Source: Nitrosomonas marina | GTDB lineage: Bacteria; Pseudomonadota; Gammaproteobacteria; Burkholderiales; Nitrosomonadaceae | Direction: 5' to 3' | Assembly (NCBI RefSeq): GCF_900110145.1 | Contig: NZ_FOCP01000006.1 | Coordinates: 123,629-187,628 of the forward strand | DNA length: 64,000 nt | Shown: piece after piece, positions 9,606 to 19,354 of the stretch | Numbering within the stretch: the first letter of the stretch is position 1 | Layout: each line of letters starts with the position of its first letter | Notes under the pieces: model-generated | The model's database searches: none | What the model saw: only the letters and a program-made list of their open reading frames with translations | What the model was told of the DNA's origin: nothing | Made by a program: the position numbers and the translations under genes

Positions 9606-11399
9606 ATGAAACCAATAATTAAAGTTCCCCAGAATGAAATCATGGAAGTCCTGGCCAGCTTCAAGAAGGCCTTTAATACTATCGGTGTCTTCAGTGCCGT
9701 GATAAATGCCCTGATGCTCATGCCGGCGATTTATATGCTGCAGCTTTACGACAGCGTACTGACCAGCCGCAATGAAATGACATTACTGATGCTGACTTTA
9801 ATCGTAATCGGGGCCTATATTTTTTTAGGGGCGCTCGAATACGTACGCAGTTTCGTCCTGATCCGTGTCGGCGCCAAGCTCGACATGAAATTAAACAAAC
9901 GGGTATACACGGCCGCTTTCGAACAAAGCCTCAGACAAGGAGGGGGCAATGCCGGACAGGCTCTGAAAGATTTAACGAGTATCCGTCAGTTCATGACCGG
10001 AAACGCTTTATTTGCATTTTTCGACGCACCCTGGTTCCCGATATACATTTTTGTCATCTTCATGTTTCACCCCTGGCTGGGTATTTTTGCGCTGTGCGGA
10101 ACCACAGTATTGATCATACTGGCTTATGTAAATGAAAAAATCTCCCGAAAACCGCTGGATGAGGCCAACACCATGGCGGTAGCATCTACCAATCTGGCAT
10201 CCAATAATCTGCGTAACGCCGAAGTCATCGAGGCCATGGGCATGCTACCCAATCTCCAGTCGCGCTGGGATCAGTTCCATAACCGGTTCCTTAATCTTCA
10301 GGCAGATGCCAGCGAAAAATCTGGCGTTGTCACTGCAATATCCAAGTCAACCACCGTGGCACTGCAGTCACTGATGCTGGGACTGGGTGCGTTGCTCGTA
10401 CTGGAAAATCAAATTTCACCCGGCATGATGATCGCCGCGTCGATATTAATGGGTAGAGCGATTGCGCCGGTCCAGTTGTTGATCAGTGTATGGAAACAGT
10501 TCGGCAGCACACGTAGCGCATACGACCGTCTGACAAAACTGCTGGAACTCAACCCCGCCCGCGAACAAGGTATGTCGCTTCCCAAACCCACAGGCGCCAT
10601 CACTGTAGAGAATGTCACAGCTTCACCACCAGGATCACGCGTGCCTGTGATTAAAAATCTGAGCTTGTCCATAGCGGCCGGTGAAGTGCTGGGAATTATC
10701 GGTCCCAGCGGTTCTGGAAAATCCACACTCGCACGGCTTCTAGTCGGTGTATGGCCGGCAGCGGCCGGCAAAGTACGCCTGGACGGTGCCGATGTCTACC
10801 TGTGGAACAAAGAGGAACTGGGACCCAATATCGGTTATCTTCCACAGGACATCGAGCTGTTCAGCGGTTCTGTATCGGAAAATATAGCCCGCTTTAGTGA
10901 AGTTGACTCGAATAAAGTGATTATGGCTGCTCAGCGCGCCGGTGTTCATCAAATGATCCTGAACATGCCTGAAGGCTATGACACCAGACTCGGCGACGGT
11001 GGCGCGGGACTCTCCGGCGGCCAGAAGCAGCGTCTGGGTCTGGCGCGCGCCATGTATGACGATCCGGCCCTGATTGTGCTGGACGAGCCTAATTCCAATC
11101 TTGACGACGTTGGTGAGCAGGCATTACTCAATGCGCTGATTGATTTACGCAAGCGCGGCAAAACTATTGTTCTGATTACTCATCGTACCAGTATCATTAG
11201 TGTTACCGACAAATTGCTGCTCTTGCACGAGGGCGCAGCGAAATTATTTGGACCGACCAAACTTGTGCTGGATGAGTTGAAAAAACAGCATCAGAGACAA
11301 CAGGGAGTACCACCGCCGCAGCAAAAACAGCAACCGCAGGCTTCAGAGATACAGCAGAAACCAATTACAACTGTCAACGTCGTGGATGAGGACAACTGA
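9606..11399 (+). CDS. Type I secretion system permease/ATPase (PrtD-like)
   Basis: This is the inner-membrane ABC exporter subunit of a type I secretion system, 597 residues. The N-terminal half carries several membrane segments (about 25-310) beginning with the family-typical VFSAVINALMLMPAIYMLQ. The nucleotide-binding domain follows, with Walker A GPSGSGKST near residue 364, signature LSGGQKQR, Walker B LIVLDEP and the switch histidine THR. It lacks the N-terminal C39-like domain of HlyB, which places it with the PrtD/LapB-like exporters of RTX proteins. The C-terminal tail is Gln-rich. Adaptor and outer-membrane partner follow in the same direction, 35 bp and then directly after. Confidence 0.93.
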   Translation: MKPIIKVPQNEIMEVLASFKKAFNTIGVFSAVINALMLMPAIYMLQLYDSVLTSRNEMTLLMLTLIVIGAYIFLGALEYVRSFVLIRVGAKLDMKLNKRVYTAAFEQSLRQGGGNAGQALKDLTSIRQFMTGNALFAFFDAPWFPIYIFVIFMFHPWLGIFALCGTTVLIILAYVNEKISRKPLDEANTMAVASTNLASNNLRNAEVIEAMGMLPNLQSRWDQFHNRFLNLQADASEKSGVVTAISKSTTVALQSLMLGLGALLVLENQISPGMMIAASILMGRAIAPVQLLISVWKQFGSTRSAYDRLTKLLELNPAREQGMSLPKPTGAITVENVTASPPGSRVPVIKNLSLSIAAGEVLGIIGPSGSGKSTLARLLVGVWPAAAGKVRLDGADVYLWNKEELGPNIGYLPQDIELFSGSVSENIARFSEVDSNKVIMAAQRAGVHQMILNMPEGYDTRLGDGGAGLSGGQKQRLGLARAMYDDPALIVLDEPNSNLDDVGEQALLNALIDLRKRGKTIVLITHRTSIISVTDKLLLLHEGAAKLFGPTKLVLDELKKQHQRQQGVPPPQQKQQPQASEIQQKPITTVNVVDEDN

Positions 11400-11434
11400 G
11401 CTCAATCTGCAGGAATTGGTAATGAAGCAATGAC

Positions 11435-12808
11435 GTGAATACAACAGGAACAAATATGAAGTTGCAGACAGAAAATAATGCAATTGATACCGGTATTGGG
11501 CCGGACAATCAGGCGTACCAGGTCAAAACTGATGAAACCGTTCATGCCCGGATCGGCTGGTGGATTGTACTGGCCGGCGTAGGCGGTTTTGTCCTGTGGG
11601 CATTCTTTGCGCCTCTGGATAAAGGAGTGCCATTGAGTGGCACGGTAACAGTAGACACCAATCGCAAGGCAGTACAACATCGCACCGGCGGAATCATCGA
11701 TCAGATCTTCGTCAAGGAAGGTGACCATGTCGAAGCCGGACAGATCCTGGTCCGCATGAACGATGTTCAAGTCAAGGCACAAGCGGAAATTACACGCGCT
11801 CAGTTGATCACGGCACGCACAGTCGAAGCACGCCTGATTGCCGAACGCGATGAGAAAAACACCATTGAATACCCGGCGGACCTGCTGGAATCCCAGGACA
11901 ATCTTCGCGTCAGAAACAGCATGATGACACAGAACCAGCTGTTCAAATCCAGACAGCTTGCCATGCAGCATGAAATTGCAGCACTTGACGAAAATATTGC
12001 GGGCCTGACCATACAACTCCGGGGCCTGCAGTCTTCCCTCGCGAGCAAAAAACAACAGCTGGTCTTTTTAAAAGAACAACTCGACAGCCTGCGCGGACTG
12101 GCCAAAGACGGTTTTGTGCCGCGTAACCGGGTACTCGATCTGGAACGCACTCATGTTCAGCTAAACGGTGAAATTTCAGCAGAAACCGGTGAAATCGGAC
12201 GCATTCAAAGTCAGATTGCCGAATTAAAACAGCGCCGGATACATCGTTTCCAGGAGCAACAAAAGGAAGTGCGTCAACAACTGGCTGATATCCAGCGTGA
12301 AGTGGATGCTCTCAGCAGTCAGCTAATCGGACAGGAGTTTGAACTGGCCAATGTTCTGGTCAAAGCACCAGTCGATGGAACCGTGGTTGGCATCAATGTA
12401 TTCACAGAGGGCGGTGTCATCTCACCGGGATTTCGTCTAATGGATATCGTGCCAAGAGACGATCCGCTCATGATAACCGGCCGCGTGCCTGTTCACCTGA
12501 TCGACAAAGTACATCCCGGGCTTCATGTCGATCTGATTTTTTCAGCATTCAACCAGAACAAAACTCCCAATATTCCTGGCGAAGTACTGCAGGTATCGGC
12601 AGACAGGCTGACCGATGAACGTACTGACGAGCCCTATTATCAATTAAAAGTTCGTGTCACGCAGGAAGGCATGCAACTGCTCGCACATCATCAGGTACGT
12701 GCAGGCATGCCGGTGGATATTTTTGTAAAAACAGGCGAGCGTTCTTTAATGAATTACCTGTTCAAGCCCATTCTTGATCGCCTCCATGCATCCATGAGTG
12801 AAGAATAA
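11435..12808 (+). CDS. HlyD-family periplasmic adaptor of the type I secretion system
   Basis: The protein has a single N-terminal membrane anchor (WWIVLAGVGGFVLWAFFAPL, residues ~45-64), then a lipoyl-like half (VKEGDHVEAGQILVRMND), a long coiled-coil hairpin (~150-310), and the returning lipoyl and beta-barrel segment (VKAPVDGTVVGINVFTEGG). This is the membrane-fusion protein that bridges the ABC exporter and the TolC-like channel. The reading frame opens with GTG 11435; ATG 11456 (MKLQTENN) is an alternative start. The stop codon abuts the ATG of the next gene, so the three secretion genes form one operon. Confidence 0.93.
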   Translation: MNTTGTNMKLQTENNAIDTGIGPDNQAYQVKTDETVHARIGWWIVLAGVGGFVLWAFFAPLDKGVPLSGTVTVDTNRKAVQHRTGGIIDQIFVKEGDHVEAGQILVRMNDVQVKAQAEITRAQLITARTVEARLIAERDEKNTIEYPADLLESQDNLRVRNSMMTQNQLFKSRQLAMQHEIAALDENIAGLTIQLRGLQSSLASKKQQLVFLKEQLDSLRGLAKDGFVPRNRVLDLERTHVQLNGEISAETGEIGRIQSQIAELKQRRIHRFQEQQKEVRQQLADIQREVDALSSQLIGQEFELANVLVKAPVDGTVVGINVFTEGGVISPGFRLMDIVPRDDPLMITGRVPVHLIDKVHPGLHVDLIFSAFNQNKTPNIPGEVLQVSADRLTDERTDEPYYQLKVRVTQEGMQLLAHHQVRAGMPVDIFVKTGERSLMNYLFKPILDRLHASMSEE

Positions 12809-14158
12809 ATGACCCCGATCCGCATTTACTTCAAAATCGTCTCGTCGTTTTTTATACTTTCCGTCATGGTCAGCTCCGTTCAGGCGCTGAGCCTGCTGGA
12901 TGCCTATGAAGCGGCGCTGGAGAATGATCCTCTTTTTCGTGCAGCCGTCTATGAAAACGAAGCCGGACAACAGGCCGAAAAAATCGGCCGTGCTGGCCTG
13001 CTGCCGAATTTATCGATAACCCATACAGACAGCGAGAACACGGGAACGCGCCAGTTTTCCGGGCAACCGCAATCCCCTCTGAATTTTCACAGCCAGGTTA
13101 GTGCATTATCGTTACGACAGCCTATATTAAACATGGAAGCCGTCGCCAGCTACCGTCAGGGAAAAGCGCAGGCCAATACCAGTCGCGCTCGCTTTAACGG
13201 ACAGAGTCAGGAGTTGGTTATCAGGCTGTCTGAAGCATATTTCTCAGCATTACTTGCGCAACATCAGGTACGGCTTGCGCAAGCGCAGCTCGATTCTCTC
13301 GCAGAACTGAAACGCGTCAACGAACACATGCTGCTCAAAGGGGAAGGTACGACAACCGATGTACTGGAAACCCAATCCAGGCATGCACTGGCAGAAGCAC
13401 GCCTGATCGAGGCACAAGACGAGATGGATGTCGCGCAGTTAACACTGGAATCCATCATTGGCCATGAAATAACACAATTGCACCATCTGTCGAATGTTTT
13501 TCAAGCAGAAATGGTTCATTTGCCCAACTTTGATGATTGGCGCTCTCTGGCACTGGATCGTAATGCAGAGCTCGTCACCCAGCGGCATGCACTTCAATCG
13601 AGTAAAGAGGAAATTCGCAAAAGTTACGCCGGACACACGCCACGCGTAGACCTTGTCGCAAGTCTTAGCAGAAACAAATCTGCGTCCTTTGTCACTTCAA
13701 ATCAGAACGTTGAATTAGCGTCTATCGGCGTTGAAGTCAACTTGCCGTTATATGCGGGCGGACGTGTCATGGCCACCACAGACCAGGCCAAGGCCAATTT
13801 CGCACGGGCGGAAGCCGAACTGGATGCTGCCGTCGATAGTGTGCTCGTTGAATTGCGCAAACAGTATCAATTGGTCTTAAGCAGCGTCAAACGCATCAAA
13901 TCATTGGAACTGGCGGTTAAATCAGCAAAACTGCTTGTTCATGCCACTGAGAAAAGTATACAGGGAGGAATTCGGATCAATCTGGATTTACTGGATGCGC
14001 AGCAACAGCTTTTTAACAGCCAGATCGACCTGGCAGAAGCCAAATATAATTTTCTGCTTGCGTACCTGCGACTCAATTTCACTGCAGGCACGCTTGTACT
14101 CGAGGATCTGAAACGAATCGCCGCTTATTTCACACCCGAGAACCCTTTATCGGAATAA
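12809..14158 (+). CDS. TolC-family outer membrane channel of the type I secretion system
   Basis: 449 residues with a signal peptide (hydrophobic core FFILSVMVSSVQA, cleavage near ALS) and the TolC opening LLDAYEAALENDPLF. Two long helical halves follow, as expected for the outer membrane efflux barrel/alpha-tunnel family, including VNLPLYAGGRVMA in the second half and NLDLLDAQQQLFNSQIDLAEAKYN. The ATG follows directly on the adaptor stop codon, and the gene ends one base before the convergent DUF6447 gene. It completes the three-part exporter. Confidence 0.93.
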   Translation: MTPIRIYFKIVSSFFILSVMVSSVQALSLLDAYEAALENDPLFRAAVYENEAGQQAEKIGRAGLLPNLSITHTDSENTGTRQFSGQPQSPLNFHSQVSALSLRQPILNMEAVASYRQGKAQANTSRARFNGQSQELVIRLSEAYFSALLAQHQVRLAQAQLDSLAELKRVNEHMLLKGEGTTTDVLETQSRHALAEARLIEAQDEMDVAQLTLESIIGHEITQLHHLSNVFQAEMVHLPNFDDWRSLALDRNAELVTQRHALQSSKEEIRKSYAGHTPRVDLVASLSRNKSASFVTSNQNVELASIGVEVNLPLYAGGRVMATTDQAKANFARAEAELDAAVDSVLVELRKQYQLVLSSVKRIKSLELAVKSAKLLVHATEKSIQGGIRINLDLLDAQQQLFNSQIDLAEAKYNFLLAYLRLNFTAGTLVLEDLKRIAAYFTPENPLSE

Positions 14159-14365
14159 TCAGTGCGTATCAACTGGCAATGCGTTCTTCAACGCATGCTG
14201 ATATGCAATCTTTGCCGTACTCGCAATTGCCAGTTTTGCCTTTAATTGCGCTATTTCATTTTCAACAACTCTCAAATTTGTAATTTGGGTCTTGGCCTCC
14301 TGGCTCAACGATGACAAAGCATATTCAGTACCATCGATGATGACTTTCTGTTCACTATCCGCCAT
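14159..14365 (-). CDS. DUF6447-like small protein
   Basis: A 68-residue acidic/helical protein. It begins with a short VIIDGTEYALSSLS segment, followed by a predicted coiled coil (EAKTQITNLRVVENEIAQLKAKLA). I recognise the pattern as DUF6447, a family often encoded beside type I secretion genes; the function is unknown. A good ribosome-binding site (AAGGA, ~5 nt upstream of the ATG) supports a real gene. It is convergent with the TolC gene with no spacer. A role as a secretion accessory is context inference only. Confidence 0.75.
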   Translation of the reverse strand: MADSEQKVIIDGTEYALSSLSQEAKTQITNLRVVENEIAQLKAKLAIASTAKIAYQHALKNALPVDTH

Positions 14366-14426
14366 ATTTATCCTTGAATATAATCAGTTTTAATCAAATC
14401 GGTCTATTTTAACCACTACCAGCACA

Positions 14427-14921
14427 CTACAGCTTTCCAGCCAGATTGAGCAAACACAACTCGTAGCCTATTAAAGCACTGTAGCCCGCCAGAATGGCAT
14501 ATTTTACATGCCTCACCCGCATTGTATAAATAATTCTCACATTGTGATGTATCACCAGCAAAACCAGTGCCAGCGCAGTCAGCGCCATTTTAACAGCCAC
14601 GAATTTACCGACGCTTTCATCGATCAGAACCGCCATAAACCAATTCAGCTCCTCTCCGCCGAGTGCGAGAATCTGTAGCGTAAAAATCGCGTCGCCAATA
14701 CTCAATAAAAGAATCGCGATCACACATAGCATTAAATGGCTTGCGTAACAATCCACGTAAGCAGGTTGCCAACGCGTCGACCCTGATCGCCGTTCGTTCA
14801 TCCGTCTGCCGGGCCTGAACCCCATATGGTACGAACAAAAAAAAGGAACGGCCCTGCGGCGCTCGCGTACACGCGCATCCTCAACCATCGTCATACTCAT
14901 CATCATTCCTCCTCGATTCAA
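14427..14921 (-). CDS. DUF5658-like integral membrane protein
   Basis: About 164 residues: an Arg-rich N-terminal cytoplasmic stretch (to residue ~55), then three or four hydrophobic helices (LMLCVIAILLLSIGDAIFT; FVAVKMALTALALVLLVI; YAILAGYSALIGYELCLL). The pattern D-A-I-F-T-L then GGEELNWFMA then VKMAL is that of DUF5658 membrane proteins, which have no known function. Several in-frame ATGs (residues 1, 6-8, 10, 33) leave the exact start open. It reads in the same direction as the DUF6447 gene, 61 bp upstream of it. Confidence 0.65.
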   Translation of the reverse strand: MNRGGMMMSMTMVEDARVRERRRAVPFFCSYHMGFRPGRRMNERRSGSTRWQPAYVDCYASHLMLCVIAILLLSIGDAIFTLQILALGGEELNWFMAVLIDESVGKFVAVKMALTALALVLLVIHHNVRIIYTMRVRHVKYAILAGYSALIGYELCLLNLAGKL

Positions 14922-15161
14922 TACAGGCCCAATCAGTGCTAAAGCACCCTGACAATCTCAAGCAGAATTGTTTCTGCGCTCAATCATTTTTCGCCTGTCG
15001 AAGTTTATTCAAGTTATGTCGCACACATCAACAGTATGCCGTTCAGGTGTCCAGACTATTAAAATCGTTCAGTCCGGCATACTGCACTTTCGTACAATAT
15101 GGCACAAATGCGGTAGAATTTCGTGATACTAATTTTTACCTTGCCCCAAGACTTAACACTC

Positions 15162-15710
15162 ATGAATGCTGCTCAAACTACAAATCCACCGCTCAGGCAC
15201 TGGCTGATCGGACTCGCGGTTCTGCTTATCCTGACCGCTTGCGGCTTCAAACTGCGTGGACAGATCTCTTCGCTGCCGTTCGAAACATTATACATTGCCG
15301 CACCACCGGGTCATACCATCGGATCAGACCTAAGGCGCGCCATAGACGCCACCACAACGACAAAAATAGTCGACGCTGCTGATAACGCCGAGGCCGTGCT
15401 TCAGGTACTCAACGCGAACAACGAGCGGAGAATTCTGTCGCTGTCAGGTGGCGGACGGGTGCGTGAATTTGAATTGATTTTCAGAATAACCACGCGGCTG
15501 ATTGACAGCAAGGGAAACGAAATCGTACCGGAAAACACGATTACACTGTTACGTATACTGCCGTTTCTGGATGCACAGATTCTGGCCAAAGAAGCCGAAG
15601 AGCAAATGCTGTATCAGGATATGCAGGCTGATGCGGTGCAGCAGATAATCTGGCGATTGTCGACCTTGCAAAAATCCAGATTCAAACCCGAAGCTGCATC
15701 GATTCAATAA
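15162..15710 (+). CDS. lptE: LPS-assembly lipoprotein LptE
   Basis: LptE plugs the LptD barrel that inserts lipopolysaccharide into the outer membrane. The protein has a lipoprotein signal: hydrophobic core LIGLAVLLILTACG with the lipobox cysteine at residue ~28 from the ATG chosen here, followed by GFKLRGQ, the typical mature LptE start. The frame is open a further 39 bp upstream, but that adds 13 residues before the signal, so ATG 15162 is preferred. It lies 9 bp before holA, the usual betaproteobacterial order, but the normally preceding leuS is absent here. Confidence 0.9.
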   Translation: MNAAQTTNPPLRHWLIGLAVLLILTACGFKLRGQISSLPFETLYIAAPPGHTIGSDLRRAIDATTTTKIVDAADNAEAVLQVLNANNERRILSLSGGGRVREFELIFRITTRLIDSKGNEIVPENTITLLRILPFLDAQILAKEAEEQMLYQDMQADAVQQIIWRLSTLQKSRFKPEAASIQ

Positions 15711-15719
15711 ATGTAAGAA

Positions 15720-16748
15720 ATGCGTATAAACCAGGGGCAGCTAGACCGGCAACTGTCGCAGCAACTTGCATCGTTATATGTAATTACCGGCGATGAAATG
15801 CTGCTTCTTATTGAAACTGCCGACCTGATCCGGCAGCATTCGCGCCAGCGGGGTTTCAGTGAATACGTGCTGTTTACTGTCGACCAGCACTTCCGCTGGT
15901 CAGATCTTTTCACTGCCAGCAGCAGCCCATCGTTATTCGGTGACCGTCAGTTCATCGATCTGCGTATACCATCTGGCAAACCCGGCAAGGAAGGTGGAAA
16001 AGCAATCGAATCTTATTGTCAATCGCTACCGCAGGATACAGTGACACTGATTACTCTGCCCAAACTGGATAAGCAGAGTCAATCCACGCAATGGTTCAAG
16101 GCAGCAGAAAACGCCGGTATCGTAGTTCCGATTCAAACAATCGGGCAGGCACAGTTACCGGCCTGGATCAAACAGCGCCTCGGTAAGCAACAGCACACTG
16201 TTGATACAGAAACGCTCGGGTTCATCGCCGGCAACGTCGAAGGCAATCTGCTGGCTGCACATCAGGAAATACAAAAGCTGGCTCTGCTCTATCCACCCGG
16301 CCAGCTGACTTTTGAGCAGGTTAAAAATGCCGTCCTGAATGTTGCCCGGTACGATCTCTATCAGTTAACAGAAGCCATGACCAGTTTCGATCCCGTTCGC
16401 TATGCACGTATTCTGTCTGGCTTACAGGGCGAAGATACGGCCCCGCCACTCATTCTCGCCACAGTGGCCGGACAGATCCGTCAATTGATTGTACTGAGAA
16501 CAGGACTGGACCAGGGACTACCACCTGACCGGCTGTTCAGGTCGGCACGTATCTGGGGTAACCGGCAAAACATGCTGTTATCGGCAGCCAGACGCATTCC
16601 AGCCGAACGACTTAGGCAAAGCCTGGTTCATGCGGCAAAGATCGACCGTATCAATAAAGGTGTCGCCGTTGAAAACAGCGCCGACGCATGGAATGAGCTG
16701 TTGCAACTGGGCCTGAGCATCGCGCAGCCAAAGTTGCAACCAAAATAG
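15720..16748 (+). CDS. holA: DNA polymerase III delta subunit
   Basis: A 342-residue clamp-loader subunit that opens the beta sliding clamp. The order of conserved features fits HolA: YVITGDEMLLLIETADLIR near the N-terminus, the AAA-like domain with ITLPKLDKQSQSTQWFK, and the C-terminal helical collar (APPLILATVAGQIRQL; IDRINKG). Length matches the family (~340). It starts 9 bp after the lptE stop, an arrangement kept in many proteobacteria, so both are probably read from the lptE promoter. Confidence 0.92.
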   Translation: MRINQGQLDRQLSQQLASLYVITGDEMLLLIETADLIRQHSRQRGFSEYVLFTVDQHFRWSDLFTASSSPSLFGDRQFIDLRIPSGKPGKEGGKAIESYCQSLPQDTVTLITLPKLDKQSQSTQWFKAAENAGIVVPIQTIGQAQLPAWIKQRLGKQQHTVDTETLGFIAGNVEGNLLAAHQEIQKLALLYPPGQLTFEQVKNAVLNVARYDLYQLTEAMTSFDPVRYARILSGLQGEDTAPPLILATVAGQIRQLIVLRTGLDQGLPPDRLFRSARIWGNRQNMLLSAARRIPAERLRQSLVHAAKIDRINKGVAVENSADAWNELLQLGLSIAQPKLQPK

Positions 16749-16824
16749 CCAAACAATTCAGAACGAAACCGCAATTGTCAGTTACTTCAACAGCGCATCC
16801 GCTATGCAGTATCCGTCATTCAGG

Positions 16825-18342
16825 TTATGTACCGCAGAAAGTTTGCCGCACACGTTCGGAAGCTGTTGGTGGCGTCCGGTACTCGTTATACTCCGATGCA
16901 TCGATATAAGGATCGGATACAGCGGCCAGCAAACATTGCATTTCGCTGTAATCGCCATGATCTGACGCCGCAGTCAGCGCCGCCTCAACACGATGATTGC
17001 GGGGCAGCAAGGCGGGATTATTTGCTTGCATTACGCTAAAAGCAACTGTCCTGGATTCAGACTGGCGCGCCAGGCGTGCCTGCCACTGTGCATGCCATGC
17101 AATAAACGCAGAATCTTGAAAAAGTGCATCGTCAGGAAGCCGCTCGGCAGCCAGTGAGCGGAAGGTATTGGTATAATCGGCATGATGCTGGTGCATGCAC
17201 ATCAGCAGTGCTTCAATCAATTCGACATCGCTCGCTTCCTCATTTATTAGCCCCAGCTTTTTTCGCATACCGTTTAACCAGTATTGCTGAAAAATATCAG
17301 GAAAAGCATTCACCGCTTCTTCCGCCAGCGTCAACGCCTTGTCCTGCGCCGAGTCCAGCAGTGGCAACAATGTTTCCGCAAATCGTGCAAGATTCCATTG
17401 CGCCGCGCGTGACTGATTATGATAACCGTAGCGGCCATGATCATCGATCGAGCTGAACACAGTGTACGGATCGTATTCATCCATAAAGGCGCACGGACCA
17501 TAATCAATTGTTTCGCCACTGATGGCCATATTATCCGTATTCATCACTCCGTGAATAAACCCGACCAGCAACCACTGCGCCACCAGCGATGCCTGACGGT
17601 CAATCACTCGGTGCAACAGCGCCAGATATGGATTAGCGGTTTCGAGTAGATCAGGATAATGGCGCCGGATAGCATAATCAGCCAATGTTTGGACATGCGC
17701 CCCATCTTTGAGCCTTGCAGCATATTCGAAAGTGCCTACCCGTATATGACTCGCTGCGATGCGAGTCAAAACCGCGCCAGGCAGCGGCGACTCCCGTAAC
17801 ACTGTCTCTCCCGTGGTCATGACGGCCAGACTGCGTGTACTTGGTATACCCAGTGAATGCATTGCCTCGCTGATGATATATTCACGCAACATCGGCCCCA
17901 GCGCCGCGCGGCCATCGCCTCGCCGTGAAAATGGCGTATGCCCGGAACCTTTAAACTGGACATCCACCCTGTCACCTGCCGGCGTCACGTGCTCGCCCAT
18001 CAATATCGCCCGCCCGTCGCCGAGCATGGTAAAACTGCCAAACTGGTGACCGGCATAAGCCTGTGCAATCGGTTCTGCAGTCTGCGGTAATAGATTCCCG
18101 GAAAATAATTGCGCGGCATCCTGTTCGGACAATACTTGAAAATTCAACCCGAGGGACTCCGCCAGCGCATGATTTAGGATCGCTACACGCGGCGCACGTA
18201 CCGGAACAGGCGAAATACGGACATAAAACGGCTCCGGCAGTCTTGCATAGCTGTTGTCAAACCGCCAGCCCACTTCCTCAACAGTAAACTTCTCTTGCGG
18301 TTTTGTGTGCGTTTTCACGTCAATTTTTGTTTCTGGCTTCAT
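16825..18342 (-). CDS. selO: Protein adenylyltransferase SelO (YdiU/UPF0061)
   Basis: SelO is a pseudokinase-fold enzyme that transfers AMP to protein hydroxyls and is linked to redox stress. The 505-residue length fits the family (~480-520). Conserved segments in order: AYAGHQFGSFTMLGDGRA, QFKGSGHTPFSRRGDGRA, MLREYIISEAMHSLGIPSTR, HGVMNTDNMAISGETIDYGP (active-site N and D) and CAFMDEYDP. There is no C-terminal selenocysteine/Cys-rich ending of the eukaryotic kind. It is convergent with holA and divergent from the flavoprotein gene, and appears stand-alone. Confidence 0.95.
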   Translation of the reverse strand: MKPETKIDVKTHTKPQEKFTVEEVGWRFDNSYARLPEPFYVRISPVPVRAPRVAILNHALAESLGLNFQVLSEQDAAQLFSGNLLPQTAEPIAQAYAGHQFGSFTMLGDGRAILMGEHVTPAGDRVDVQFKGSGHTPFSRRGDGRAALGPMLREYIISEAMHSLGIPSTRSLAVMTTGETVLRESPLPGAVLTRIAASHIRVGTFEYAARLKDGAHVQTLADYAIRRHYPDLLETANPYLALLHRVIDRQASLVAQWLLVGFIHGVMNTDNMAISGETIDYGPCAFMDEYDPYTVFSSIDDHGRYGYHNQSRAAQWNLARFAETLLPLLDSAQDKALTLAEEAVNAFPDIFQQYWLNGMRKKLGLINEEASDVELIEALLMCMHQHHADYTNTFRSLAAERLPDDALFQDSAFIAWHAQWQARLARQSESRTVAFSVMQANNPALLPRNHRVEAALTAASDHGDYSEMQCLLAAVSDPYIDASEYNEYRTPPTASERVRQTFCGT

Positions 18343-18555
18343 AATCAGTGTTCTTTATAGTGAGAAACTTCAGACAGTTGCCGTGTTCGTATGTTCAAAT
18401 GCCAAAACGAATAGCGATTACGCCAGCAACGGGATTAAGGAAACTTTGGCAATATTCTTGATGACAGTCAGATGTTTACGGAATAAACTCTTCCTTAAGG
18501 GAGATGCTAGCATAGCACAAATCCTGTCAATTATAAGTCTTGCATAAATAACCTT

Positions 18556-19143
18556 ATGGTCAGACGAATAACTGTAATCCAGGGCCACCCGGATTCAAAA
18601 AGCCATCATTTTTGCCATGCACTGGCGGATTCTTATATCAACGGGGCGCGCAACAGCGCATTTGAAGTACGACTGATTGATGTGGCTTCATTGGATTTTC
18701 CCTTGTTACGATCAAAAGACGATTTTGAGCACGACACATCAGTAGAATCGATCAGGCTGGCACAGGAAGCAATCCGTTGGGCTGATCATCTTGTTATCAT
18801 CTACCCTTTATGGCTTGGTACCATGCCCGCACTGCTCAAGGCTTTTTTTGAACAGGCATTACGACCAAGCTTTGCGTTTGATTACACTCAATCCGCAGGG
18901 CTGCCCAAAAAACACCTGGCTGGAAAATCGGCACGTATTGTTGTCACCATGGGTATGCCTGCATATATTTACCGGTGGTTTTTTTTCGCTCACGGCGTCA
19001 AAACACTGGAACGTAACATTCTCGCATTTTGCAGCATCAAACCGATTAGAACCAGCCTGATCGGATCAATAGAGAACCGGAGTGAAGCACAGCGAAAAAA
19101 GTGGTTGAGCACGATGCAACAATTCGGAGAAACAGGCCGCTAG
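18556..19143 (+). CDS. NAD(P)H dehydrogenase (quinone)-like flavoprotein, flavodoxin_2 fold
   Basis: A 195-residue flavodoxin-like protein resembling KefF/MdaB/NQO1-type oxidoreductases. It opens with ITVIQGHPDSKSHHFCHAL (FMN/FAD phosphate region). It continues with WADHLVIIYPLWLGTMPALLKAFFEQ, the conserved flavin-binding loop, and ends with the helix KTLERNILAFC. It probably reduces quinones or other electrophiles by two electrons in the cytoplasm. No linked KefC-type transporter is nearby, so a role as an efflux regulator is not supported. Confidence 0.82.
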   Translation: MVRRITVIQGHPDSKSHHFCHALADSYINGARNSAFEVRLIDVASLDFPLLRSKDDFEHDTSVESIRLAQEAIRWADHLVIIYPLWLGTMPALLKAFFEQALRPSFAFDYTQSAGLPKKHLAGKSARIVVTMGMPAYIYRWFFFAHGVKTLERNILAFCSIKPIRTSLIGSIENRSEAQRKKWLSTMQQFGETGR

Positions 19144-19252
19144 TTGAAGCGTCATCTATTTAACCAGAACAATCCTTCAGCAAAACAACATTCCTTTGCC
19201 CAGCCTCGGGTTCACTCTTTAGTGAATTGAATTTCAGTCATTTTTAATAATA

Positions 19253-19290
19253 ATGGTTTCGCTTAGATTAATATAATGGCTACCCCAATA
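19253..19290 (+). promoter_or_regulatory. Upstream element shared with the paralogous gene at 61.6-61.95 kb
   Basis: The stretch ATGGTTTCGCTTAG, then ATTAATA and CTACCCCAATA, recurs in nearly the same order and spacing upstream of the paralogue (complement of 62019-62054). It lies ~65 bp before the start codon. Its conservation outside coding sequence suggests a promoter or regulator site kept in both copies. Confidence 0.5.
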
Positions 19291-19354
19291 TACTTATTGA
19301 CCTGATTTAACTATTATTTCAACCATGAAGAAGTTAGTTAAAGGAACGATAGCC

